Source: Desulfurococcales archaeon
GTDB lineage: Archaea; Thermoproteota; Thermoprotei_A; Sulfolobales; Acidilobaceae
Assembly: GCA_015521705.1 (NCBI GenBank)
Contig: WANR01000015.1
Location: forward strand, 1 to 50,567
DNA length: 50,567 nt
Direction: 5' to 3'
In this document: piece after piece, positions 13,875 through 22,441 of the stretch
Position numbering within the stretch: position 1 is the first letter of the stretch
Layout: the number at the start of each line of letters is the position of its first letter
Translations under genes and position numbers: made by a program
The notes under the pieces: generated by a model
Told to the model about the DNA's origin: nothing
The model's input: only the letters and a program-made list of their open reading frames with translations
The model's database searches: none

Positions 13875-16787
13875 CTATCTGATCCGCTTATCAGGGGATT
13901 TATTCACGAAGCCATACGGCAGGAAGGCTAGGGCTAATGCAGAGGCTATCGATAAGAGTGAGCCCAGCCATACGAGGCCCACACCCGGTATTATCTTGAC
14001 CTCCACCCTGATCCCCTCAGTGTAGATCCTGGACTTTGAATGATCGAAGCCCGACGCTTCCAGGTAGAGGTAATAAGAGTCCCTGGCCAGAGACCAGAGA
14101 TCGCTACTACTCCTTGGCGAGGGATAATACTCTGCTAGTATAATGGTTGCTAGAGTCAGCGCACTAGCATCGCCGTATAGGTCCTTTACGCGGCTCAGGT
14201 AGTATATCATCAGCTCGTGTACCAGCTCCCCGCCAGCCCTAGTCACTGGCGGGTACAGTGTTATGTACACGTCTGTGAGCCCCCTCCAAACATGTACCAC
14301 CTGGGGCACAAGGCCTCTAATCCCCTGGAGCTCCCCGTTAGCGTCGAACCTCAGCCTGGCTCTCGCGGAGTACTCGTCCTCGCCTATTATGGTAGTTATG
14401 TAAGCGTCCAGGTAGGCTCCCTCAGGCAGGGTCTTAGGTACCCTGATCATGCCCGGCTCTTCTCCCAGGAATACCCAAACAGCCGGGGCCCCGTCCAGGT
14501 ATAGCCCATTATTCTCTATGAAGGGCTTGGCCCACGATAGCACCCCGTATTTCACATGGTAGTAAGCACTCGTGGGCCCCACAAGTATCAAAGGCAGCCC
14601 GGCCTCCTCCTCCATACTCCCTACAAGGGACCCCAATAGAGTCCCAGAGACGTTGTCTAGCAGTACAGAGCCGTCCCGGGTCACAGACGTATTAACCGAG
14701 GATAGGGCCAGCGAGTTAACCACCAGGGTCGCCTGAGATCCTAACAGGAGAACTTCAATGCTGACGGGTTCTGCCGGCAGTATGGTGGCCGAGTAGGGCC
14801 CTGATATATTGCCTGGCCCAGGCCCTGGGAGCCTTAAGACGGCTTGAGAAGCATTCACTGCCAAGGCTATACCAGTATCAGGCGGTACTTTATCCTGGGC
14901 TATGGGGACTACTTCAAAATAGATCGTGGCGTTGACCAGTTCCAGGACTGAGCCGTTGGCCCAAAAACTGGAGCCGTTAACGTAAGGGGATAGGAAGCCC
15001 TCGCTAACGTTGATAGATAGCCTCTCGACCCTAATGGTCTCGTTGGATCCGGCAGAGTCTACGATGAGCTTCATAAGGGGGGCCTGGGCCAAGGCTTCCT
15101 CGCCTGCCCTATAGTCTCTCGACAGTTTGTCTAGACTCGTGGAGACTTCGCGGAGAGCTGTCCAGGCTAGTATGAAGCCCTTGCTCTTCCCAGCGTAGGG
15201 GGTGTAAGCGTCTATTAGGCCTTCTTGTAGGCTGTAGTTGAAGCCGTCTAGCCTAATCTTCAGGTCGCCGGCCACTATAACCTCCTCGCCGGGCCTAATG
15301 TAGAGTTCTATGGAGTACTGCCTCCCATAAGCTACGGGCCCGCTGACTAGCACGCCCACAAACAGTATTGCCAGGCCTAGATGAACCAGGTTCAACAGGG
15401 CCTGTCTCAGCCCTCTAAGCCTATACGAGTAGACCTGGTATATGGTGACTGTTAGGAGGAGCCCGGCAACTAGAAGAGCTACAGAGAGCCCGGCAATTAT
15501 CATGCTGTTGGTTAACTGGCTCGAGAGGGGGGCTATGCGGGGCAGTGCCTTAGATGCAGCCAGCGCTACTGATAGCACAGATATGGAGGCCAGCAGGAAT
15601 GAGAGGTACCCTCTACGGCCCAGGAGCTTGCCGGCCAGAGAAGCGGGCATGGCTAGTAGCATTACGATGGCAAGCACGTAGAGTGGGGGATTGAAGTACC
15701 TCACGCCACTATCCCACTGGGGCACGCTAGCATCGAGCCCCATAGCAGTCAGTATAGAGGGGGTCAGCATGGATCCATACACGAAGAACGTTGCAACCAT
15801 TAAAGCCACTCCGGCCACGGTGAATCCAGCATTCTCCAGGGAGAGGCCCCTAAGACTGGTACCAGGCTTGTCCCACAGGGCTGCGAACTCCTTCAGGAAC
15901 CATGCCAGGAAGGCTATGGACGCTGAAAGGAGGACGACGGCTCCTATATTTGGTAGGGCGAAGCCGTGGAGAGGGCTCAGACCTGTCCTCGTGATATACA
16001 GTGCCAAGAGTATAGAGGAGACAACGAGGAGGGAAGCAGGCCCTCTATGCCTAGCCAGGGGCCCTCTTAGATGTATCACTAGGGCTGACGAAAGCCAGAC
16101 AAGGAGTTCCCCGGTCTCAACAGGATCCCAGGCCCAGTAGCCACCCCACCCGAAAGTGTCATAGCTCCACATGCCCCCCAGGACTATCCCAAGAGTTGTG
16201 GTTGCCCAGCCAGCTACGAAGACCCTGTAAGCCTTGAGGCTGCCGGGGTATAGGAAGAGGGCTATAGAGGACGCAGCCAAGAGGGCGTACCCTATGAAAG
16301 TAGATAAGGGGTGTGGGTAAACCCACCAGGTCTTTAGCAGGGGGTTGAAGCCTGCCCCAGGGCCCGAGGCCTCATACTTGGTGAAAGCGTCGTTCAGGAA
16401 GGCTGCCAGGAGCCCTAGGATCACTAGGGAGTGAGTTGCCACGTGGAACCTTTTCTCGTCCCTGAAGCCTGTCCTGAGCGCCTCAGAGACCACTAGGACT
16501 ACTATAGAGAATAGGAATAGGCTCCCCCCGCCGTTTGACCAGGAGGCCGCTATCCTGAGCCAGTACTCCATGTCAGAACTACTACTCATATAGACTGCCA
16601 TGAGCGTGGGGTCCTGTACTATAAACGCGTATACATAGATGGCCCACGACGCCAGGGCGAGTATCGCGGCAGCCCTGGCCATGCCTCTTGCTATCCATAA
16701 CCTCCCCTTAAGTAACGCATAGATTGAAACTGCAGACACAACGATAATGCTGGCCGCCAGCAGGCCAGTATAGTGGATTGGGAGCAC
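13875..16787 (-). CDS. ccmF: Cytochrome c maturation heme lyase subunit CcmF
   Basis: A 970-residue polytopic membrane protein of the heme-handling family. The tryptophan-rich motif WGGYWAWDPVE (214-224) is flanked by HPLSTFIGYALL (159-170) and TRTGLSPLHGF, which carry conserved His residues for heme. There are about a dozen membrane helices in the first 480 residues. A large extracytoplasmic domain (about 500-930) follows and a final helix closes the protein. CcmF joins heme to apocytochrome c outside the membrane, receiving it from CcmE. The extracytoplasmic domain is much longer than in bacterial CcmF (about 650 residues in total) and may replace missing CcmH functions. GTG 16787 starts one base after the stop of the CcdA-like gene. 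Confidence 0.88.
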   Translation of the reverse strand: MLPIHYTGLLAASIIVVSAVSIYALLKGRLWIARGMARAAAILALASWAIYVYAFIVQDPTLMAVYMSSSSDMEYWLRIAASWSNGGGSLFLFSIVVLVVSEALRTGFRDEKRFHVATHSLVILGLLAAFLNDAFTKYEASGPGAGFNPLLKTWWVYPHPLSTFIGYALLAASSIALFLYPGSLKAYRVFVAGWATTTLGIVLGGMWSYDTFGWGGYWAWDPVETGELLVWLSSALVIHLRGPLARHRGPASLLVVSSILLALYITRTGLSPLHGFALPNIGAVVLLSASIAFLAWFLKEFAALWDKPGTSLRGLSLENAGFTVAGVALMVATFFVYGSMLTPSILTAMGLDASVPQWDSGVRYFNPPLYVLAIVMLLAMPASLAGKLLGRRGYLSFLLASISVLSVALAASKALPRIAPLSSQLTNSMIIAGLSVALLVAGLLLTVTIYQVYSYRLRGLRQALLNLVHLGLAILFVGVLVSGPVAYGRQYSIELYIRPGEEVIVAGDLKIRLDGFNYSLQEGLIDAYTPYAGKSKGFILAWTALREVSTSLDKLSRDYRAGEEALAQAPLMKLIVDSAGSNETIRVERLSINVSEGFLSPYVNGSSFWANGSVLELVNATIYFEVVPIAQDKVPPDTGIALAVNASQAVLRLPGPGPGNISGPYSATILPAEPVSIEVLLLGSQATLVVNSLALSSVNTSVTRDGSVLLDNVSGTLLGSLVGSMEEEAGLPLILVGPTSAYYHVKYGVLSWAKPFIENNGLYLDGAPAVWVFLGEEPGMIRVPKTLPEGAYLDAYITTIIGEDEYSARARLRFDANGELQGIRGLVPQVVHVWRGLTDVYITLYPPVTRAGGELVHELMIYYLSRVKDLYGDASALTLATIILAEYYPSPRSSSDLWSLARDSYYLYLEASGFDHSKSRIYTEGIRVEVKIIPGVGLVWLGSLLSIASALALAFLPYGFVNKSPDKRIR

Positions 16788-16788
16788 T

Positions 16789-17967
16789 CTAAACTGTCAC
16801 CCCGTAGGAGTAGAGTATTATGAGGACGGAACTAGCTATCATTAGGCCTCCACTTATGACCCTGAAACGTGGCGATGATAGCAGTGCTGTGAGCCTGTTG
16901 TACTTCCCTATGGCAACTACTATGACCCACAGGGGCAGGGAGAGCCCTAGGGCGAAGCCGAGCAGTGTGGCAAAGCCAGCCCCTATGGTGCTAGACGAAG
17001 CTATTAGAAGCAGGGCGCCGACTACTAGGGGGAAGCTACACTGCGTCGCTAGTAGGCCGTATAGGAGGAAGAAGGCGCCTGGCCCCCTGCCAGCTAGCGG
17101 GACTGAGCGCAGCCCAATGTTAACGTTTAGTGCTACAAGGAAGCCGGCCATCATTATTGTAGCTGCGGACACCCAGAGCAGAGCCCCCTGTATCTCGTAC
17201 ACTAGGGATCCCAGGGCCAGGAAGGCTAGGCCTATGAAGAACACGCCTAGGACTGAGAGGGGCAGGCCAAGGTAGACCTGCCTCTTCCCATAGCTCGTGG
17301 CTGAGGATCCGTAGAGTGCTATGAGAGGGAGGGCGCAGGGGGAGAATGCTGCAACGACCCCCAGGACAAACGCTATGAGAGGGAGGGCCAGGGATACCGG
17401 GCCCTCTGTGACTGAGACACTGAGAGGCACGCCGGAACCGGGGCCTGCCTGGCCCAGCTCGAGTGACTCGCCTGTTGAGGCGCCGCTTAGAGCGGCAAGG
17501 GCCCAGTCGAGCATGGACTGTGTTATGTTGGGTCCTGGAAAAGCGCCCTTATATAGTGCAACAGGCTTGCCTTCTACGAAAACGATGAAGGTGGGTACCT
17601 CCTGGACCCCGTACCTGTAGAAGGCCTCGGCGGTGTCCTCCGTGAATGTTATGGTGTAGAAGCTGACAGGGAGGTTCTCGCTGGCCTCTAGCACGTCCCA
17701 GAAGGGCTCCATTTTCTTGCAGGTGGGACAGGTGAGGGTCTTAAACATGACAGCAATAGGGTCGCCGCTAGCCAGTAAGGAGTCCAGCTCGCCCGTGGAG
17801 TCTATGCTAGTGTCTCCCATGTATAGGCTCGCTGTTGACCCTATGGAGGAGACGACCAAGTAGAAGAAGAGGCCTCCCAGCATGGCGGCCACTACTAGAA
17901 CCCATCCAGCAGCCCTCTCAGAGCCCCCCTGGGGGGGTCGTAGCCTCGACGCCATCACGGGCACCAA
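16789..17967 (-). CDS. Thioredoxin-CcdA fusion, thiol transfer for cytochrome c maturation
   Basis: One 392-residue chain contains three parts. An N-terminal membrane anchor spans about 21-42. An extracytoplasmic thioredoxin-like domain has the redox motif CPTC (80-83) and the cis-Pro segment EVPTF. A DsbD/CcdA membrane domain spans about 193-390, with its two redox cysteines in FSPCALP (Cys211) and ATQCSFP (Cys310). The fused pair should carry electrons from the cytoplasmic thioredoxin pool across the membrane to reduce apocytochrome CxxCH motifs, combining the roles of CcdA and CcmG. It lies between ccmB and ccmF with gaps of one base on each side, so it is certainly part of the same operon. 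The N-terminal start at GTG 17967 could be shortened by a few codons. Confidence 0.88.
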   Translation of the reverse strand: MVPVMASRLRPPQGGSERAAGWVLVVAAMLGGLFFYLVVSSIGSTASLYMGDTSIDSTGELDSLLASGDPIAVMFKTLTCPTCKKMEPFWDVLEASENLPVSFYTITFTEDTAEAFYRYGVQEVPTFIVFVEGKPVALYKGAFPGPNITQSMLDWALAALSGASTGESLELGQAGPGSGVPLSVSVTEGPVSLALPLIAFVLGVVAAFSPCALPLIALYGSSATSYGKRQVYLGLPLSVLGVFFIGLAFLALGSLVYEIQGALLWVSAATIMMAGFLVALNVNIGLRSVPLAGRGPGAFFLLYGLLATQCSFPLVVGALLLIASSSTIGAGFATLLGFALGLSLPLWVIVVAIGKYNRLTALLSSPRFRVISGGLMIASSVLIILYSYGVTV

Positions 17968-17968
17968 C

Positions 17969-18634
17969 TTACAGGATGTAGCGCGCCAGTATAAGAAATA
18001 TTGTAATGAAAGCGAGCGGCATAATCATCATCGCGTAGGCCTGTGCAGGCGACAGGAGCCCGCCGGCCATGACGAACGAGAGCACCGGAACAGCGACCTG
18101 GGCCATCGGCAGCGTCAAGACTATGACGAGCACGGCCAGGGCAAGGGCCCTGCCTCCAGTGTACGCAACTATGGCGGATGAGAAACCGGCGGCCGCCGAA
18201 ATATAGAGGACGAACATGGCCAGCCATGCCTCGACCCATAGCATTGGGGGCGAATAGCCCGAGAAGAGCACGGAGAAGAGGAAATAGACCTCGGCCTGTA
18301 GCATTGTCAAGGCATATATGTACAATAGCTTGGCTAAGACCACAACCTCGGGGCCCACGGGCAGTAGGCGCAAGCCCTCTATTGTGCCCCTCTCAGCCTC
18401 CCTAACCATGGAAGCATAGGCGGAGAACACGGCTAGAAAGAGGGGGACAACAACAATGCCAGAGCCCAGGGCCACCAGAGGCTCCACGCTACGGGAGGCA
18501 TAGTAGCCTGTGAAGATGCTGGAAGACAGCGCGAAAAGCGCCTGGAAAGCCAGCACGCTCTTGGAGCGCACGTCCACCAGGTAATCCTTCCACACGAGTA
18601 GCCACAGTGAGGAGACAATCCGGGAATAACTCAC
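17969..18634 (-). CDS. ccmB: Heme exporter permease subunit CcmB
   Basis: A 221-residue protein with six predicted membrane helices and the CcmB segment VREAERGTIEGLRLLPVGPEVVVLAK, the cytoplasmic loop that contacts the ATPase. With CcmA and CcmC it forms the ABC complex that energises release of holo-CcmE. The start overlaps the ccmA stop by four bases, and the downstream thioredoxin-CcdA fusion begins one base after its stop. Confidence 0.85.
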   Translation of the reverse strand: MSYSRIVSSLWLLVWKDYLVDVRSKSVLAFQALFALSSSIFTGYYASRSVEPLVALGSGIVVVPLFLAVFSAYASMVREAERGTIEGLRLLPVGPEVVVLAKLLYIYALTMLQAEVYFLFSVLFSGYSPPMLWVEAWLAMFVLYISAAAGFSSAIVAYTGGRALALAVLVIVLTLPMAQVAVPVLSFVMAGGLLSPAQAYAMMIMPLAFITIFLILARYIL

Positions 18635-19293
18635 GCAGACACCACCTCCAGCCTGCCATCGACAACCTCCAAACCCCTATAGCCCCTCTCGAGGGCGGAG
18701 TCTAGCCTACGGGGGGAAGTCGAGACAACCGCGACACCCCTCTTTGACAGTTCAGCCGTCATATCTAGGAGAGACTCCACGGTATCATCATCAAGCCCCG
18801 TAGTAGGCTCATCCAGCAACAGGATCCTTGGCCTATGGATCAGGGCCCTGACAATGTCAACCCTTCGCCTCCACCCAAAGCTAAGGCTAGAAACCCTGGC
18901 GCCAAGAACCCTGGTCACTCCCAGAGCCTCTGCAACCTCGTCCCTTCTAGGCTCATAGCCGTACACACCGTATAGTCCTGCATAGTATGACAAGTTCTCT
19001 TGGACAGTTAGCTCGTCGTAGACGAGTGGGTGGTGGAGTACTACCCCGAGCATCATGCGGGCCTGAGTGGAGCCCGGTTGAAGCCCCCCTATTAGAACCC
19101 TGCCCCTGCTCGGCTCCACGAGTCCAGCCATTATTTTGAGGAGGGTCGTCTTGCCCGTGCCGTTCCTGCCCATGACAAGGACCAGCTCGCCGGGCCTAAC
19201 AGTCATGGATACTCCTCTGAGAACCCATGATGGCTGGCCCTCAAACCTCTTCCACACGCCCTCCAGCCTAGCTATGGGCTCAACACTTCCCAT
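18631..19293 (-). CDS. ccmA: ABC ATPase subunit CcmA
   Basis: An ABC ATPase with Walker A MGRNGTGKTT, signature LSFGWRRRVDIVRAL and Walker B ILLLDEPTTGLD. It is paired by overlap with ccmB. I take ATG 19293, which has GGGAG six bases upstream. An open frame continues to TTG 19347, but those residues precede the domain. ATP hydrolysis by CcmAB drives CcmE recycling in cytochrome c maturation. The C-terminus is short and lacks extra domains. A 17-base imperfect palindrome (19314-19330) lies 21 bases upstream. Confidence 0.87.
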   Translation of the reverse strand: MGSVEPIARLEGVWKRFEGQPSWVLRGVSMTVRPGELVLVMGRNGTGKTTLLKIMAGLVEPSRGRVLIGGLQPGSTQARMMLGVVLHHPLVYDELTVQENLSYYAGLYGVYGYEPRRDEVAEALGVTRVLGARVSSLSFGWRRRVDIVRALIHRPRILLLDEPTTGLDDDTVESLLDMTAELSKRGVAVVSTSPRRLDSALERGYRGLEVVDGRLEVVSA

Positions 19294-19313
19294 GGCAGGC
19301 TCCCAAGCTGGAA

Positions 19314-19330
19314 CCGTAACGTATTTACGG
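19314..19330. promoter_or_regulatory. Inverted repeat upstream of ccmA
   Basis: CCGTAA, five bases, TTACGG: two perfect 6-base arms ending 21 bases before the ccmA start. It is suitable for a dimeric regulator, and the divergently transcribed Bat-type regulator is a candidate ligand. No second copy was noticed upstream of ccmC. Confidence 0.35.
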
Positions 19331-19390
19331 TGGGTGTCCCCCGGCAAGTAATCGTGATCTAAGGGGTTTCATAATGGTTTCCCTCGAGAA

Positions 19391-19412
19391 ATTTTAATAT
19401 AAGTATATAAGT
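19391..19412 (+). promoter_or_regulatory. TATA-like element of the Bat-type regulator
   Basis: AATATAAGTATATAAG is the most TATA-like sequence in the divergent region. It ends about 40 bases before TTG 19453, placing transcription start about 20 bases upstream of the coding region. Confidence 0.4.
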
Positions 19413-19452
19413 CTTTAAGTATGGATGTTCAACTGGGGAACCCCTGAAATGT

Positions 19453-20163
19453 TTGGGTGGACACACATTGGCTAGGCGCGGCCTTGTCGCGGTGGTCTCC
19501 CTCACTAATGGCTGCTTTCTCCAGGAAGCCCTGAGAAATGCTAGTCAGGGAGAGGGAGACCTCTCGGTGCGGGTTCTGGGCGTTCACAGCAATAGCGACG
19601 GCGCTGAGGAGTGGATCATGGTTCATGGATCCTCCAGGAGCATCTCTAGGTTTATCGGCGTCCTCAAGAGGTTTAAGGGGGTATATTACTCCGTTCTAAG
19701 CAGGGACCCCAAGAGCTCCCTGTTACTGGTTAGGATCCCTAGAGCCTATTGCGCGGGCCAGGAAACGTGCCCTATAAGGAGGAACCCGCCTAAAAGCCTG
19801 GTGCTCAGCTCAAGGATAGACAAGGAAAAACTCGTCATAGTACTACTGACTACTTCCAGGGACAGCCTAAAGCACATAGAGGAGGGAGGCTTCCACGTTG
19901 AGGACGTCATGAGAGTCGACGACCTAGACTACTATATAACCCCAAAGCAGGAGGAGCTACTGCTCAAAGCCTATGCTAAGGGCTACTATAGGTTCCCGAG
20001 AACTGTCAGCCTAAAGGATCTCGCGGCAGAGCAGGGCGTATCGGTGTCAACCCTAGACGAGTCACTCAGAAAAGCGGAGGCTAAGATCGTTAAATGGTTC
20101 ATAGTAAAAGAACTGCCGCACAGCCTATTAAAGAAGTCCCTCACGGACGAGATAACCAAGTAA
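19453..20163 (+). CDS. Bat-type (HTH_10) transcription regulator
   Basis: The 236-residue protein has a C-terminal bacterio-opsin-activator helix-turn-helix (about 162-215: ITPKQEELLLKAYAKGYY, FPRTVSLKDLAAEQGVSVST, LRKAEAKIVKW), a family of archaeal regulators responding to redox or oxygen. The N-terminal 160 residues are a divergent sensor region containing Cys21, Cys100 and Cys106 (YCAGQETCP), which could bind metal or form a disulfide. It sits between the two divergent halves of the ccm gene set, so control of cytochrome c maturation is a reasonable inference. The start TTG 19453 has a second TTG five codons later. Confidence 0.75.
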   Translation: MGGHTLARRGLVAVVSLTNGCFLQEALRNASQGEGDLSVRVLGVHSNSDGAEEWIMVHGSSRSISRFIGVLKRFKGVYYSVLSRDPKSSLLLVRIPRAYCAGQETCPIRRNPPKSLVLSSRIDKEKLVIVLLTTSRDSLKHIEEGGFHVEDVMRVDDLDYYITPKQEELLLKAYAKGYYRFPRTVSLKDLAAEQGVSVSTLDESLRKAEAKIVKWFIVKELPHSLLKKSLTDEITK

Positions 20164-20258
20164 GCTTTCCAGGGCCTGCCGCTTTCAGGGTAATAAATTG
20201 TTTTAACTTCATACGGGTTCCACGCTATAATGGGGCGCCCGGAGCGGGGGTCTTAGGC

Positions 20259-21266
20259 GTGAAGCGCCTGGTAATAGCCATACTGTCGCTGGCTTTGCTG
20301 GATTCCCTGTTGACTATGTATTCCGTGACGAGGGGGTCTTTCCCGCTGCAAGTCCCCGTGGGGCCTCCCACGGCTTACCTAAGCATCTATATCCATGTCC
20401 CTGTAGCCTGGACTTCATACATGCTTTTCACGGCATCCATGGTTTCAGCCGTGCTGTTGCTGGCGCGCGGCAACCTGGGGCTGGATAGGTATGTTTACTC
20501 GTTCGCTCTTGTAGGGCTTGTTTTCGCCGGCCTCACGCTGATAACCGGGAGTATATGGGCTAAGGACTCGTGGGGTAGCTACTGGAACTGGGATCCCAGG
20601 CAGACAGGCGTCCTTCTGTTATTCATAGCGTATGCAGCCTACGTAGTGGTCAGGCGCAGTATCAGCGACCCCGAGCGCGCCGTGAGGGTCTCGGCAGCAT
20701 ACTCTATAGCAGCCTACGTGATGGTCCCTCTGAGCTTTATAGCAGTCAGGATAGCGGAGAGCCTCCACCCGACTCCGGAGGATACCAGGGTGTTCTTCTC
20801 CAGGCCGGAAGTGCTCCAGATCTTCGGGCTGAAAGCACTGTTAGTGCCTGCAATAGGGGCTCTCTCGGCTCTGGCTCTAGCGAAGACGAAGCAAGCTGGC
20901 TCCCGGCTGGTGCCTAAAGCAATATACGTGTTCCCTCTAGCAGTCCTGGCCTTGGGCCTTGCCGGGGCCGTCCAGATACTGGGCGACTACGCCTCCCCGA
21001 CATTCGTGGTGGTGAACGCTACCCTGGTAGATGGCAAGATAGCAACTCTTACCCTATCCGATGGAAGCAGCCTATACTTCGACCCGCCGATAGAGCCCCC
21101 AGTAGATCCCCCCATGACTAGCGAGGGTAAGCCATCGATCGTTTCCCACATAGTGAGCCTAGACGGGGGGCTCAAGATAGTCGTGAGCTGGACTGTGGCC
21201 GCTAATACAATAATATATTCTCTCGGGGTCACCCTACTTTTACTGGCTCTGATCAGGAGGGTGTAG
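20259..21266 (+). CDS. ccmC: Heme-handling membrane protein CcmC
   Basis: A six-helix-type membrane protein with IYIHVPVAWTSY (His46 by the chosen start) and the tryptophan-rich motif WAKDSWGSYWNWDP (100-113). A third segment with His (ESLHPTPEDTRVFF) lies between helices. CcmC presents heme to CcmE. GTG 20259 is chosen because GCGGGGGT lies eight bases upstream; the frame stays open to 20094 but that part overlaps the regulator gene and is not protein-like. An unusual extracytoplasmic insertion of about 55 residues, rich in Pro (PPIEPPVDPP), precedes the last helix and is absent from bacterial CcmC. It is followed six bases later by ccmE. Confidence 0.85.
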   Translation: MKRLVIAILSLALLDSLLTMYSVTRGSFPLQVPVGPPTAYLSIYIHVPVAWTSYMLFTASMVSAVLLLARGNLGLDRYVYSFALVGLVFAGLTLITGSIWAKDSWGSYWNWDPRQTGVLLLFIAYAAYVVVRRSISDPERAVRVSAAYSIAAYVMVPLSFIAVRIAESLHPTPEDTRVFFSRPEVLQIFGLKALLVPAIGALSALALAKTKQAGSRLVPKAIYVFPLAVLALGLAGAVQILGDYASPTFVVVNATLVDGKIATLTLSDGSSLYFDPPIEPPVDPPMTSEGKPSIVSHIVSLDGGLKIVVSWTVAANTIIYSLGVTLLLLALIRRV

Positions 21267-21271
21267 GAGCT

Positions 21272-21796
21272 GTGAGAGGCAGGGCCTTTCTCATGGTAGC
21301 CCTCTTCGTTGCATTAATGGCCGGGGTGGGGTACGCGGCCATCTACAGTTCCAACTATGAGGACGTATCAAAGCTCAAGGGCGTTGACGCTAAGATCAGG
21401 GCCATAGTTAGAGGCGACACCGTCGACATGGGCAGGGGGAGCCTGGTTCTCGAGATAAATGGGAAGGAGTACAGGCTCGAAGCCAGGGGCCTCTACGGGC
21501 TAGCATACGCGCCGGGAAGCCCTAAGCCAAGCGCTGTCTTTCTCCTGAAGGGTAAGGACGGTTACGAGGTACTCGCTATATACGCTAAGGACGACTTCGT
21601 GGAGAAGTATGGAACAAACCCGGTAGTTGATCCCGAGGTGGTCGTCGACGGGGTCTTCGACCCCCAATCTAGGGCAGTCATAAAAACGCCTGGCGGCGAG
21701 GTGCTCGGGGAATACGACGTTGTCTTCATAGATAGGATCCTTAAGGGCTGCCACAGGGCGTACTCTGAAGAGCCTGGTAAGCTGAGAACCACCTGA
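21272..21796 (+). CDS. ccmE: Heme chaperone CcmE, CxxxY variant
   Basis: The 174-residue protein has an N-terminal anchor (about 5-25) and an OB-fold domain ending IDRILKGCHRAYSEEP. Bacterial CcmE binds heme covalently through His in HxxxY. Here the residue is Cys160 in C-H-R-A-Y, the CxxxY variant known from archaea and some sulfate reducers, which goes together with absence of CcmH. No ccmH or ccmD is seen in this window. The start is GTG 21272, five bases after the ccmC stop. Together with ccmC, ccmA, ccmB, ccmF and the thioredoxin-CcdA fusion it completes a variant System I. Confidence 0.85.
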   Translation: MRGRAFLMVALFVALMAGVGYAAIYSSNYEDVSKLKGVDAKIRAIVRGDTVDMGRGSLVLEINGKEYRLEARGLYGLAYAPGSPKPSAVFLLKGKDGYEVLAIYAKDDFVEKYGTNPVVDPEVVVDGVFDPQSRAVIKTPGGEVLGEYDVVFIDRILKGCHRAYSEEPGKLRTT

Positions 21797-21806
21797 TCCC
21801 TCGAGG

Positions 21807-22262
21807 CTAGCTAGAGACGTCGCCTATAACTACTCTCCTAACCCTCACCAGGTCTCCGGGCCTGAACTCCAGCAGGCTATACTCGTCTCCTCCACCCCCA
21901 TACAAGCTATCCTCTCCCAAGAGCCTATGGTCTAGGACGACCAGTACATTATCTGGCAGGGGTGCCGGGGGTACTCCCCCTACTGGGTACCCGGTTCTTT
22001 CCTCAACCTCCCTCCTCGTGGCGAGCCTGGGACTGCCGCCGATAATGCTCTTAAGCTTCTCCAAGTCCAGCATCTTGTCGCCTGGAATGATGCATGCTAT
22101 AGTCCTGTCGCCGTCGACAAGCACTATAGTCTTTACGATCCTGCCCGGGGGAACCCCCATAGCCTGTGAAGCCTCCCTTACACTCCTAACTCTGGAAGAC
22201 AGCCTGTGAAGCTTCCAAGGGAGGCCGCTGCGGCTCACCCATTCCTCCACCCTACTACTCAA
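21807..22262 (-). CDS. YbaK/EbsC-family aminoacyl-tRNA deacylase-like protein
   Basis: The 151-residue protein matches the YbaK/ProX editing-domain family. It has VREASQAMGVPPGRIVKTIVLV (with the conserved Lys), ACIIPGDKMLDLEKL, a GYPVGGVPP motif and VVLDHRLL. Such proteins hydrolyse mischarged Cys-tRNA(Pro), Ala-tRNA(Pro) or related species in trans. The start is TTG 22262. It is convergent with ccmE and stands alone. Confidence 0.85.
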   Translation of the reverse strand: MSSRVEEWVSRSGLPWKLHRLSSRVRSVREASQAMGVPPGRIVKTIVLVDGDRTIACIIPGDKMLDLEKLKSIIGGSPRLATRREVEERTGYPVGGVPPAPLPDNVLVVLDHRLLGEDSLYGGGGDEYSLLEFRPGDLVRVRRVVIGDVSS

Positions 22263-22400
22263 CTAGAGCCACCCAGCACAGGCCACGGTACAGCACCAGC
22301 CTAGGGTCTAATAGGCTTATTAGGAGTTTAGCGCAGGTAGCCTCTCCGGGATAAATGGGGTGGCCGCGAATCGTCCTTATTCCGGGATATTTGGGATTCA

Positions 22401-22411
22401 GTATTTAAACC
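22401..22411 (+). promoter_or_regulatory. TATA-like element of the aminotransferase gene
   Basis: GTATTTAAACC lies about 35 bases upstream of ATG 22442, at the right distance for a nearly leaderless archaeal transcript. Confidence 0.45.
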
Positions 22412-22441
22412 ATTAGAGCAACTATTTAGACAGGGCTTGTC

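Noticed and set aside
20094-20258. N-terminal extension of the CcmC frame
   Set aside because: It overlaps the regulator gene, is not protein-like, and GTG 20259 has a good ribosome binding site.
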